Source of the DNA: Nitzschia sp. DOCU1
Taxonomy: Eukaryota; Bacillariophyta; Bacillariophyceae; Bacillariales; Bacillariaceae
DNA: 64,000 nucleotides
Direction: 5' to 3'
Assembly: GCA_951394045.1 (NCBI GenBank)
Contig: OX595985.1
Span: 2,976,001-3,040,000 of the forward strand
Shown one piece after another: positions 1 through 8,386 of this stretch (the stretch's first letter is position 1; each line of letters starts with the position of its first letter). Made by a program: the position numbers and the translations under genes. Below the pieces are notes generated by a model. It was not told the DNA's origin. It saw only the letters and a program-made list of their open reading frames with translations, and ran no database searches.

Positions 1-2
1 GA

Positions 3-705
3 GTGTACATCGAATTTGACACACAACAACTTCTCGGGCAACAATCCGACACACTCCCAGCATTACCCCATCGGGCGGTAAATTCTGCCGACAAACAATC
101 CGTCACCACCTACGTTGAAACGATGTACGACCACCTTGCTGCCAACTCAGTTTTTGATCGCCAAAGCGCTCTCGATCTTGATCAACTCGATTCGTCTGCA
201 GTGGAACGCATGGATATCATCATTGGCGACGCTGGGCTGAGCGGCGAGTCACACTGTAAATGTCGCCGACCCGAATGGTATTCCCAGGAACTCGTACAAG
301 CACGGCTTCAAGTTCAGATTTTGAGGAGCCAGGTGTCGGCTCTCAAGTTTGGTAAAGATCGTCTTCCTGCTCTTCAAGAACGGATGCGCTCAGTGGGTAT
401 GGACTTCGATATTCCGGTCTTTCTACCAGCGGCTCGAATCGCACTTGCCGCCGCCGAAAAACGAGTCATTCGGAAACAGTCCACTAGCGAGAAACTACGC
501 CGGGCCGAGCTTAATCTCAAGACCGATGCCGCCACCAACACTCGAGATAGCGCAAAAGCACGGATCCTCAAGTTGATTAATAAGTTTGAATCCGGTCGGA
601 AAACGTGGCAGATCATGTCACAAATCACCAATTCACAAGGCAGCGTCCAACGCCTCGATCGCCTCGAAGTCCCATCATCATGGCCCACGCCCGACACCCC
701 CCCCC
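3..705 (+). CDS. LINE ORF2, N-terminal part upstream of the reverse transcriptase (partial)
   Basis: This frame is open from the left edge; the first codon is GTG and is not a real start. It encodes a charged, helical linker region of the kind that joins the endonuclease to the reverse transcriptase in LINE ORF2 proteins (WYSQELVQAR..., AEKRVIRKQSTSEKLRRAEL). The meaningful frame stops at the C9 tract at 697-705 and the coding sense continues in the next frame. With eight Cs the two frames would be continuous. What follows in this frame after 705 up to 1088 looks like out-of-frame translation. No enzymatic motif is visible in this part. Confidence 0.6.
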
Positions 706-3700
706 GATACCGTGACAACGTTGGAAAATCCGAGCTCCTGTATCGAATGGAAGATGATCACCGACCCCGTTCAGATAGAGTATTATTTAATGCTACGCAA
801 CCGCCTTCATTTCGGACAGGCCCAAGGCACCCCCTTCACCACCCCTCCATTATCGGACCATTTGGACTGGGAAGCGAGCTCCATCTTTGTCGAAGACGTC
901 CTGACAGGGGAATATTCCTCCACTGTTCCTACCGCCCAATGCGCACAATTACTCCAAGAGTGCAAAGCCACATCCGAACTGGACGCCGTTTCCGCCACCC
1001 TTACGCTCGAAGATTTCGCCGGGAAGATCAAGAAATGGAGAGAGTCTACCACTACCTCTCCATCAGGGCGGCACCTTGGCCGTTATAAAGCACTCTTCAA
1101 GCCTGGGACATATGATCCCCATACAGATCCTGAAGCCGCTCAAGTTTTTGAATCCAAACAATTGGCTATTGCTGGGATCTTAGTATCCCTCATCAATTAT
1201 TGTATTCGTAATAACTATGTACTTAGTCGCTGGAAATCTATTGTAAATACAATGATCTTCAAGGACGTCGGCGAATACAAAATCCACCGCCTGCGAGTCA
1301 TTCATATCTACGAAGCGGATTTCAACCTACTCTTAGCAGTTAAATGGCGGCAACTTCTTTCCCACGCTGATGAGCATGGCACTGTCAGTGATGGCCAATA
1401 TGGCGGCCGCCCAGGATGTGAAGCCCAGTCCCTGACTTTCTTGGAAGAACTCAAGTACGACATCTCTTTCGTGTCCCGCCGTACTCTTTTCAATTTTGAC
1501 AATGACGCCATGAGTTGTTACGACCGCATCATCGTTGCCCTCGCGTCGCTGATAAACCGTAAATACGGCCAACATCGAAGCATAGTTGCAGTTCACGCCA
1601 AGACACTCAAAGAAGCCAAGTACAAACTGCGCACAGCTATTGGCATATCCGATTTGGAATACTCCCATTGCGAGAGTTTTCCCCTGCATGGCACAGGGCA
1701 AGGTTCCGGCAACTCACCGTGTATCTGGCTTTTCATTTCTTCGACTCTATTCGACGCACACGCCAAACAAGCACACGGCGCTACGTTCATGACTCCCGAT
1801 GGAAAATATACGACTAGGTTAACAATGGTGGGATTTGTTGACGATTCTACGGGTACCTGCAACGATTTCTGCCCTCAAGCCGAAACTTCACTTGACGACC
1901 TAATTGAGCGAATGCAGCATGATGCGCAGGTCTGGAACGACCTTCTATTTTGCTCCGGCGGCCGCCTCGAATTGAAGAAATGTTCATTCCACGTTCTTCA
2001 CTTTACCTTCAAACCAGATGGGACCCCCGTGCCACTCCTAGACGCCTTGGACAACAGGATCCATATCACGGACGCCATTTCTGGCCAGCCACTTCCAATC
2101 GAAGCTAAAGGGCCCCACGACCCGCACAAAACCCTTGGACATTTGAAATCGCCGTTGTCACCCCAGAAGACCCGTACTCCCGAAGATCCATCACAGCCAA
2201 GGCCACCAAACCAACTTCAAACGCTTGTCAAGAAGGCCAAAACGCTCAGCACCAAAATTAGTATGAGCCCGATTCAAAGGTATGGGGCATTCCTTGTATA
2301 CCACGCTATGTACGTGGCCAGCATCAAATACGCACTGCCACAATCGTTCTTTTCCAAGAAATCACTTGATAAAGCGCAAAAACAATCAATGGGCGCTATC
2401 ATCACCAAATGCGGGTTAGCTCGAACGACACCTTCCGCCTTGATTTTTTGCCCAACGGAATATGCCGGTGGTGGATTCGTTCTGTGGTACACATTGCAAG
2501 GCGAGGGTCAGATCACCTTGTTTATCAAGCATTGGCGCACCGGGACTCTGATATCCAATGTACTTTGTATTGATTTGGCGTGGCACCAGTGGCAAGCCGG
2601 CATTAGCGAATCCATCCTCACTGACGTCGATACCCCACTGTCTTACCTCGAAGGGCGCTGGCTTCCCAGCCTTCGCGATTTTCTCTCCCACATTGGAGGG
2701 CAGCTACGAGTCGATGAAACATTCGTTGCACCGTTGCAACGCATCGGCGACTTCCACATTATGTCCGCCGCCATTGCTTCTGAAGAATTTGACGACAAGG
2801 ATCTCCGCATCCTGAATTATTGCCGACTCTATCTCCACGTCGTTACAATTTCGGACCTCTTCGACGCTGCTGGTACCAAGATCATGCCACACATTTGGGA
2901 CTGCGAGAGACCTCTCTGGTTCGATCCCCAACAAATTATCACTCTACAGCGCCGGCCGAGTCTCCATCAGATCCGCCGTCGGTGGCAACGCCTCCTTCGT
3001 CGATGGTGCTTTGACGACAAGAGCTCTGGCCAAAATATCGAATTAGGACAATGGCTACACACCAGCGATCAGCTTCATCTGCGACGCGAAACGTACCTGA
3101 CCCATGGCCCGTATCCACTTCTTTACCACTGGTCAGGCCAGAGTTATTGGGAATACCGTCTTATTCAAAACTCCCGCGACTTCACCCGCCACCAGGCCTC
3201 TACCTGGACACCAACTTGCGATTCGACTCCGGTCGACGCCCAGTGCATCACCTCGAATTCCCTACGTATCCACGAACATTCCCCTGCGGTCCAATTGGCT
3301 GCAACGCCTCCATTGTCTCGCGACTTCGACGACTATCTTCGCCTTCTTCCCTCCTGGGACCAAGCCCTCCTGTCCGACCTACACTTTCTATTGGAACCAC
3401 ACGAAATCATGGCCACAATCAACTCGATGGATCCTGCTGACTCCATCCTTCTTGTCTCGGATGGTGGTTCTATCCCGGACACAACCATGAGCTTTGGCGT
3501 AGTTCTTGGGACAGATCGAGGCGACGTCTTTGTGGAGAATAGCGGCATTGCTTTCGGAGAACCATCATCTTTTCGGTCTGAAGGTACTGGCCAGCTTTCC
3601 GGCCTTCGGCTGCTACTTCACCTGACTCGTTACACAGGACTTTCCTTTCCCGCCACCCTACGAATTCAGGCCATCAGCGACAATGCTGGCTTGATCAAGC

Positions 3701-5184
3701 GCGATACTGCCCGCACTCAATACACGGTGGTCTATCCCAATGCCACCATCGCGTCCGATTGGGATCTAACCGAAGCTATCCATTCAACCTTCGATGAACT
3801 CCACCACGGCAACATTACATATCAATGGGTTAAAGGTCATCAGGACAGAACCAACCGCAACGGACTCACCGTGGCCGCGAGATATAATATCCGAGCCGAC
3901 GAACTCGCTACCCAAGCTATGGCAGGTCACCCACCCAACCCACGGATTACGCCGCTGTACCCAAGGACCAAATGTATCTTCGATTTAAACGGCCGTTCAG
4001 TTCACGGCCATTATGTCACTGCCATCCGACGTGCTGCAGCAGAACCTTCGTATTTCGCCTACCTCGAACAACGACATGGATGGAATCCCGAAATTCGGCA
4101 AACGGTCGACTGGGCAATATTCCGAGCAGCCACTAAAAATTACCCCACCTCCGATGTCCATTGCCTCAAGCTGATCCATGACAAATTGCCCACCAAATCG
4201 TTCAAGGCAAAAATGGAAAACTGGACTTCTCCCAATTGCTCCCACTGCAAAACGATGCCCGAGACATTCGACCACCTCATGATGTGCTCTAATCCAATTT
4301 CAGCCAATTTCCGCACTCATCTGGACCACGCCATCCAAAAATATTGCACCGATCGCCAAGCACCTCCAGCGTTCTCTCAGTTATACCGAGCCGTCATGAC
4401 CACTTGGCTTCAAGGTGGAGACCCCACCAATCTACATCCAGTCATAGGCCCTGCTCAAAAAGCAATTGGCTGGAGACTTTTTCCAAGAGGCTTTCTTGCC
4501 ACGGAGTGGCGCAGAGCATTGGAGACCATGACCCACCAACTCGCTATGTCCCGACTCAGTCAAGAAGCGGATGATCGGGATTTTCAGGAATCCGGTGATT
4601 CTTCTGACGAAAGCGAGCTCGAATTCTTCATCGAATGCATCGACACTGACCATACCCCACAATTCACTACTGCCACTTCGGACCCTCGCGCCTTTACGGT
4701 CGGCCTTGTTAAGATCGTATGGCAAGAAATGACAATTTTCTGGCAAATCCACCTCGACAACCTACACGCTCATGCAAAATCCGCGACTTCACCCGACAAG
4801 CACCAAGAACTCGTCACACGTACCCGTATGCTCCATCAAAAGCGCCACCTCGTCCTTCCCGAACATCGCGACCGATACTTTTTCCTAAACCTTGACGAAA
4901 AGCTCGAAACAGCCACCTCTGGCCAACTCACCCTGTACTTACGACAATACCAACCGGTCATCGCCGCTAGCATCCGATCCGCCAGTAAGTGTGCTAACAC
5001 TGGCCAAACACTTCTTACGGCAGTTCTCGGCTTCACCCGGAATCCTCGACGACTAGAGCTAACCGATACCACGATCAATGATTTGGCCAGGGGGCCAAGT
5101 CCTCATCACAAACATTCCCGATGGCGCACTTCAACGTCCAACCAAAGATCCATCCGAGACTTCTTCCCTGGTCCCCCTGAATAA
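697..5184 (+). CDS. LINE ORF2: reverse transcriptase, RNase H, CCHC knuckle, C-terminal PIP-box-like motif
   Basis: Reverse transcriptase blocks run from about 1210 to 2000: an RVIHIYEADFN block near 1300, a YDRII palm block near 1515, a GTGQGSGNSP block near 1690, and the catalytic FVDD at 1834-1845. RNase H is at about 3440-3930 with D (3460), E (3580), D (3679) and D (3898) plus a VKGHQD motif near 3829. A C-x2-C-x8-H-x3-C knuckle lies at 4237-4287. The last residues (5143-5181) contain QRSIRDFF, matching the PCNA-interaction consensus Qxx[ILM]xx[FY][FY], just before the TAA at 5182-5184. The frame is uninterrupted for about 1,490 codons after the C9 tract, so this copy is young or recently decayed. 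The function would be target-primed reverse transcription of its own RNA. The open reading frame has an ATG at 586, but that is unlikely to be the true start. Confidence 0.85.
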   Translation, partial: PPPDTVTTLENPSSCIEWKMITDPVQIEYYLMLRNRLHFGQAQGTPFTTPPLSDHLDWEASSIFVEDVLTGEYSSTVPTAQCAQLLQECKATSELDAVSATLTLEDFAGKIKKWRESTTTSPSGRHLGRYKALFKPGTYDPHTDPEAAQVFESKQLAIAGILVSLINYCIRNNYVLSRWKSIVNTMIFKDVGEYKIHRLRVIHIYEADFNLLLAVKWRQLLSHADEHGTVSDGQYGGRPGCEAQSLTFLEELKYDISFVSRRTLFNFDNDAMSCYDRIIVALASLINRKYGQHRSIVAVHAKTLKEAKYKLRTAIGISDLEYSHCESFPLHGTGQGSGNSPCIWLFISSTLFDAHAKQAHGATFMTPDGKYTTRLTMVGFVDDSTGTCNDFCPQAETSLDDLIERMQHDAQVWNDLLFCSGGRLELKKCSFHVLHFTFKPDGTPVPLLDALDNRIHITDAISGQPLPIEAKGPHDPHKTLGHLKSPLSPQKTRTPEDPSQPRPPNQLQTLVKKAKTLSTKISMSPIQRYGAFLVYHAMYVASIKYALPQSFFSKKSLDKAQKQSMGAIITKCGLARTTPSALIFCPTEYAGGGFVLWYTLQGEGQITLFIKHWRTGTLISNVLCIDLAWHQWQAGISESILTDVDTPLSYLEGRWLPSLRDFLSHIGGQLRVDETFVAPLQRIGDFHIMSAAIASEEFDDKDLRILNYCRLYLHVVTISDLFDAAGTKIMPHIWDCERPLWFDPQQIITLQRRPSLHQIRRRWQRLLRRWCFDDKSSGQNIELGQWLHTSDQLHLRRETYLTHGPYPLLYHWSGQSYWEYRLIQNSRDFTRHQASTWTPTCDSTPVDAQCITSNSLRIHEHSPAVQLAATPPLSRDFDDYLRLLPSWDQALLSDLHFLLEPHEIMATINSMDPADSILLVSDGGSIPDTTMSFGVVLGTDRGDVFVENSGIAFGEPSSFRSEGTGQLSGLRLLLHLTRYTGLSFPATLRIQAISDNAGLIKRDTARTQYTVVYPNATIASDWDLTEAIHSTFDELHHGNITYQWVKGHQDRTNRNGLTVAARYNIRADELATQAMAGHPPNPRITPLYPRTKCIFDLNGRSVHGHYVTAIRRAAAEPSYFAYLEQRHGWNPEIRQTVDWAIFRAATKNYPTSDVHCLKLIHDKLPTKSFKAKMENWTSPNCSHCKTMPETFDHLMMCSNPISANFRTHLDHAIQKYCTDRQAPPAFSQLYRAVMTTWLQGGDPTNLHPVIGPAQKAIGWRLFPRGFLATEWRRALETMTHQLAMSRLSQEADDRDFQESGDSSDESELEFFIECIDTDHTPQFTTATSDPRAFTVGLVKIVWQEMTIFWQIHLDNLHAHAKSATSPDKHQELVTRTRMLHQKRHLVLPEHRDRYFFLNLDEKLETATSGQLTLYLRQYQPVIAASIRSASKCANTGQTLLTAVLGFTRNPRRLELTDTTINDLARGPSPHHKHSRWRTSTSNQRSIRDFFPGPPE

Positions 5185-5282
5185 CTTCCCCCCTTTCCGA
5201 TCACCCGAAAACCTTCCGACACCCCGAACCCTTAACCCCCTCCCCCAGGTGTTACGACTAGCTACCGTAGCTCCGAAGTGGC

Positions 5283-5297
5283 TGTGCCTACGGCACA
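5283..5297 (+). other. 3' UTR hairpin of the first LINE
   Basis: TGTGCC, a 3-nt loop TAC, and GGCACA form a perfect 6-bp stem about 100 nt after the LINE stop codon. An A/T-rich tail follows up to the apparent end near 5338. Several LINE reverse transcriptases recognise a 3' stem-loop; that role here is inference. Confidence 0.5.
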
Positions 5298-5377
5298 CCA
5301 CTATAATAAGATATAAAATTGATATTGATAAATACTGACTGCCCATGTTATTATTATTGTTTTCTTCTTTTTTGTGT

Positions 5378-5379
5378 AG
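5378..5379 (+). other. 3' splice acceptor of mitochondrial carrier gene
   Basis: A T-rich tract (5349-5377) ends in GTGTAG, immediately followed by the carrier-coding frame. This makes AG at 5378-5379 the likely acceptor. Confidence 0.6.
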
Positions 5380-5644
5380 TATCGCACAGGCCGTTGGATA
5401 TCCCTTTGATATCATCAAGACTCGGATTCAAGCTTCCCAAACACAACAAACGGCAGGTATAGCAGCAACGGCCATAGAATTGATGCGCGAATCCGACGGC
5501 GGCGGCATTCGAGGATTGTATCGGGGATTTGGACTCAAATTGGCACGAGCCGTACCTGCATCCATGGTGGGATTTTTAACTTATGAAACAGTCGCAGCAG
5601 CGATTCGAGGAAGTGGAAGCAATACTATTGCTAATAGAGGGTAA
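5380..5644 (+). CDS. Mitochondrial carrier (SLC25) family, last exon
   Basis: The translated exon shows the carrier signature P-F-D-I-I-K-T-R-I-Q (PX[DE]XX[KR]X[KR]XQ) at its start, then a GLYRGFG motif ([FYW][KR]G). An AVPASMVGFLTYE segment follows, typical of the last transmembrane helix of the third repeat. This is therefore the C-terminal repeat of a ~300-residue inner-membrane transporter; the substrate cannot be told from this part. The TAA is at 5642-5644. Upstream exons lie beyond the LINE and outside the window. Sequence upstream of 5380 in the same frame is low-complexity and not carrier-like, which supports the exon boundary. The LINE insertion makes the upstream intron at least 5 kb long, and splicing may be affected. 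Confidence 0.75.
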
Positions 5645-5659
5645 ATAAAAAGGGCAATC

Positions 5660-6375
5660 GAGAGGGTGTGGCGCTCGGTCGACTGCTTCTAGTAGACGAG
5701 ATGCAATGGAATCCTACTAGTCTCACTAGCTAGTAGAACCTTCTGTTTATACGTGAACAGCAGAACGCGTGTCTTGCTGGGAAATAATAATACTAGTGCA
5801 AAACTAGAGACTAGCTCGTTAAAACGCCCAAGCGCTCCCACTATATCCCTCCAGCCGCTGCTCTAGTATTAGAGAGTGGGACGCCCGGCACTCGGTCGAC
5901 TTGTTCTTGTTGTTGTAGCAATCATCGAGGACGACTGCTTCAACTACACCGACAGTGCTGGAAGTCTCACTAGCTGCTAGAACAAACTAGAACCTCCTGT
6001 TCATACGGAAACAGAACGCGTGACATGCAAAATAATTATACTAGAGCAAAACTATAGACTAGCTACCAGTTCGAATAAAACGCCCCAAACGCTCCCACAA
6101 TAACCTCCAGCCGCTGCTACTAGTAGAGGCTCAATAGAATGCAATCGGGATGCCCGGCACTTGTTTTACAGTCGAGGACGCCTACTTGTATGATAGACGT
6201 ACAATTGAAATCTACTACCAGTCTCATTAGCTATAACCTGCTGTCCAAACGCAAGCAGAACGTTTGCCGTGCAAAATACTACTACTACTACTAGTGCAAA
6301 ACTATAGACTAGTAGCTACTAACTCGTTAAAAACGCCAAAAACGCTCCCACTATAACCTGCTCCGCCCACTGCTC
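5660..6375. repeat. Three degenerate tandem repeats of ~255 bp
   Basis: Shared landmarks recur at a steady spacing. GCTCCCAC-type blocks start at 5834, 6091 and 6344. Each copy also has a GTCTCA(C/T)TAGCT block, an ACAGAACG(C/T) block, a GTGCAAAACTA(G/T)AGACTAG block and an AAAACGCC block in the same order. Copies differ by substitutions and short indels. No coding frame runs through them and their origin is not recognised. Confidence 0.75.
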
Positions 6376-6376
6376 C

Positions 6377-6580
6377 TCAAATTCCTTCACCTTCACTGTC
6401 CATACCCACGAGATTGATTCCCGGACTAATCAACAAGACGCCCAACCATCCACGATACAATAACTCTTCATGCAAGGCTACTGCCACCAAAACTGTTCCA
6501 AACATGACGCTTCCTCCAATAATAATGGGAATCAATTGCATCGCTTGGACACCCAAACACTCACAAAATAGGAAATAATC
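6377..6580 (-). pseudogene. Putative multi-span membrane protein fragment (possibly EamA/DMT-like)
   Basis: On the minus strand a frame ending at the TGA 6377-6379 encodes two hydrophobic segments: IPIIIGGSVMFGTVLVAVAL, then WLGVLLISPGINLVG. They are separated by HEELLYRG. The acidic link followed by a GW.G..LI..G.. helix resembles the last two helices of EamA/drug-metabolite transporters. There is no ATG at a sensible distance and the frame dissolves upstream of ~6580, so it is a 3' exon or a relic. The family assignment is tentative. Confidence 0.35.
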
Positions 6581-6823
6581 TCGGCCGACCCCACTGCGCC
6601 TCCACTTTCCGCCAACATGCGCAGTTGTTGTCGTCAGATCCAGGCGTCCCCGTTGCCGCTCCTGGAGAATGAATACTCAAGCGACCAAAGGCCGCTGAAG
6701 AACTGGATACCCGGCGCATACCCCCGGCATCCCATCTTGTTGTAGTGGGATATGTTTGTTAAAATGAAAATGGCACCAAAAAGTATATGAAATAGGGCGA
6801 AGAAGGGGCGAGACAAGGAGGAA

Positions 6824-7062
6824 TCAAAGCTGACGGCCACGCCTAATGTATCGCCGAATAGTGCGCTTGGAAGGAAATGCGCCTTGTTCCCGACCTGCGA
6901 TATTCTGTGGAGCATCGAGCTGTTGTTGCTCGTGTGCCAAGATTGCAAGTCGTCGAACTTCCAGCGGAAAGGGCGAGCTTTTACCACCTTCACGGACACC
7001 AACAATTCGTCCTGTCTGTGCCTTTTGTAGGAGGAACGTAGTCCTTTTTCGACACTTTGCCG
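6824..7062 (-). pseudogene. Transposase-like helix-turn-helix fragment
   Basis: A minus-strand frame without an ATG is open for about 80 codons, between a TGA just upstream and the TGA at 6824-6826. It contains GRIVGVREGGKSSPFPLEVRR and SKRTIRRYIRRGR, a basic pattern like the N-terminal helix-turn-helix of IS630-type transposases found in diatom genomes. No catalytic domain follows. The ATG-started frame that overlaps it (6634-7086) has no recognisable motif and is probably a shadow. Confidence 0.35.
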
Positions 7063-7212
7063 TTCACCATGGTGCTTGGTAGTCAACTACTGTATCCTCG
7101 GAAGCAGTATCATAGAGATGTGGATGTAATGCTGGATGGTGGAAATAGGCGCGTTGCACGTGGAATGTATTTTTCGTAGGATTGTGTAGGATTCAGTACA
7201 TTAGAGGTTTTG

Positions 7213-7382
7213 GACGTCATTTCGACGTTTTCGAGACGTCGAAACGCTCGTTTTGACGTCGGCGGCCACATGATTAGCAATATGTAGCGTTCTAGCTCGC
7301 GCGCGCCTACCTTGAACTCTGGGCCAATAGGATGGATTTGTGAAACTTATCCATGACTGGGAAGTCAATGAAGCGCTGACGT
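7213..7382 (+). promoter_or_regulatory. Cluster of TGACGT/ACGTCA (CRE-like) sites and a 9-bp inverted repeat
   Basis: The region before the HopJ-like gene has ACGTCA at 7214-7219, TGACGT at 7254-7259 and TGACGT at 7377-7382. A perfect inverted repeat (TTTCGACGT / ACGTCGAAA, 7-nt spacer) lies at 7220-7244. TGACGT-type cores are bZIP sites, and in Phaeodactylum they are known CO2/cAMP-responsive elements of a carbonic anhydrase promoter. A regulatory role here is inference. Otherwise 7087-7544 holds no gene I can support. Confidence 0.4.
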
Positions 7383-7544
7383 TTGTGAGAAGCCGAAACC
7401 AGGTTCAAGCAGGGTCGCCAAGTGGAAGCAGGACGGGAAAGATACGACGTATGATAGCGCCGCCGACGAGAGAAGGAAAGCTGATGCAACGATGGAACTC
7501 TGCTCGCAGTCTATTATCATTCCGGTTGATAATCACTTTCGACA

Positions 7545-8180
7545 ATGAAGTACCTCCTTTCTGTTTCCCTCGTTCTTGCCTCGACGGCGGATGCATTCGC
7601 TCCCAAGGCGTTCGGAATCGGCCGTTGTGCGGATAGCTCATTGTCCGCCGAAATTCGGCCAAAGACAGAAAAGGCTAAAGAATTGGCATTTGGCTGGGAT
7701 GGAACCACCGCTCTTGGTGGCGCCGTCGAAGTGGCCAAACCCACGCGAATGTTAGATGCTATTCGGGCGGCCGGAGAGACCATCCCTGATGAATGCGAAG
7801 TTTTCAACGCCAATGTTGAAATGTCTGCAGACGACCTCAAGTTCGAAGAAGTGATGGAAATCATCGACACTCACTACGAGACTGGACTTATTGAATTTAA
7901 GAATGGTGACATCGTCAACAAACCTGGAGAAAACGAAGGATCCGCTAAGTTGCTTAGCTATGCTGCGCTCTCTGGAATGGATAAGGACACAACCCTTAAA
8001 CTGTGGGGACAATACTACCGTGAGGTTCTCAAGGACCCCGAAGGCACCTCCCACCAAAACATCCGAAACTTCATGAAGTATGGCTGGGAGGGTGTCCCGT
8101 TTGAGAACGGAATTGCGTTGACCCGAAAGAACGCCGGCGATGGCGAGTGGGACGCTTTCGCCGAAAGTTGGATTCCATAG
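7545..8180 (+). CDS. HopJ-family protein, plastid-targeted
   Basis: The product has 211 residues. The N terminus is a signal peptide (residues 1-17) with the cleavage context A15-D-A-F-A-P20, the diatom ASAFAP-type bipartite plastid-targeting motif, so import into the complex plastid is expected. Residues ~95-205 match the HopJ type III effector-like family (PF08888): IIDTHYETGLIEFKNGD, a GENEGSAKLL block, LWGQYYREVLKDPEGTSHQNIRNFM and W-E-G-V-PF. The family is widespread in algae and marine bacteria. Its biochemical role is unknown, and the name comes from a plant-pathogen protein. The ATG at 7545 gives the full signal peptide; no intron is needed. The gene is convergent with the START-like gene (206 bp between stops). 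Confidence 0.85.
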   Translation: MKYLLSVSLVLASTADAFAPKAFGIGRCADSSLSAEIRPKTEKAKELAFGWDGTTALGGAVEVAKPTRMLDAIRAAGETIPDECEVFNANVEMSADDLKFEEVMEIIDTHYETGLIEFKNGDIVNKPGENEGSAKLLSYAALSGMDKDTTLKLWGQYYREVLKDPEGTSHQNIRNFMKYGWEGVPFENGIALTRKNAGDGEWDAFAESWIP

Positions 8181-8386
8181 AAGTTTTCGTAAAATTTTAG
8201 TTAGACTGAAAGGATTGCTTACGTGGAACTACCATGATTGGGTCCACAAACTATGTCGGCCTATTATAACTCCTTTTTTTGGCATTCCAGTTTACAAACC
8301 CGCATGTTTCGTTGCCTCAAGAGCAAGGTGGGACCATAGGGTATTTGATGTTCAACAAATACTACAAGGTTGGTTATATTGGTCTA

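Larger units (their letters stand above)
1..5338 (+). mobile_element. LINE-type non-LTR retrotransposon, 5' end outside window (LINE-1st)
   Basis: The element contains a reverse transcriptase, an RNase H domain, a CCHC knuckle and a long C-terminal tail, followed by a short 3' UTR with a perfect hairpin at 5283-5297 and an A/T-rich tail ending near 5338. The 5' part, where an endonuclease would be expected, lies outside the window. It is on the same strand as the mitochondrial carrier exon just downstream and ends about 40 bp before that exon's splice acceptor, so it appears to sit in an intron. Its C-terminal layout (RNase H, CCHC, then a GW..F..G / W..... tail) parallels the LINE at 32541-41420, so both likely belong to one superfamily. 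A target duplication cannot be checked because the 5' end is missing. Confidence 0.85.

Noticed and set aside
3104..3490. Overlapping plus-strand frames inside LINE ORF2
   Set aside because: The RNase H and linker sense lies in the 697-5184 frame. These are shadows of it.
6634..7086. 150-codon minus-strand frame with ATG
   Set aside because: No motif. The overlapping frame without ATG (6824-7062) looks more like protein.
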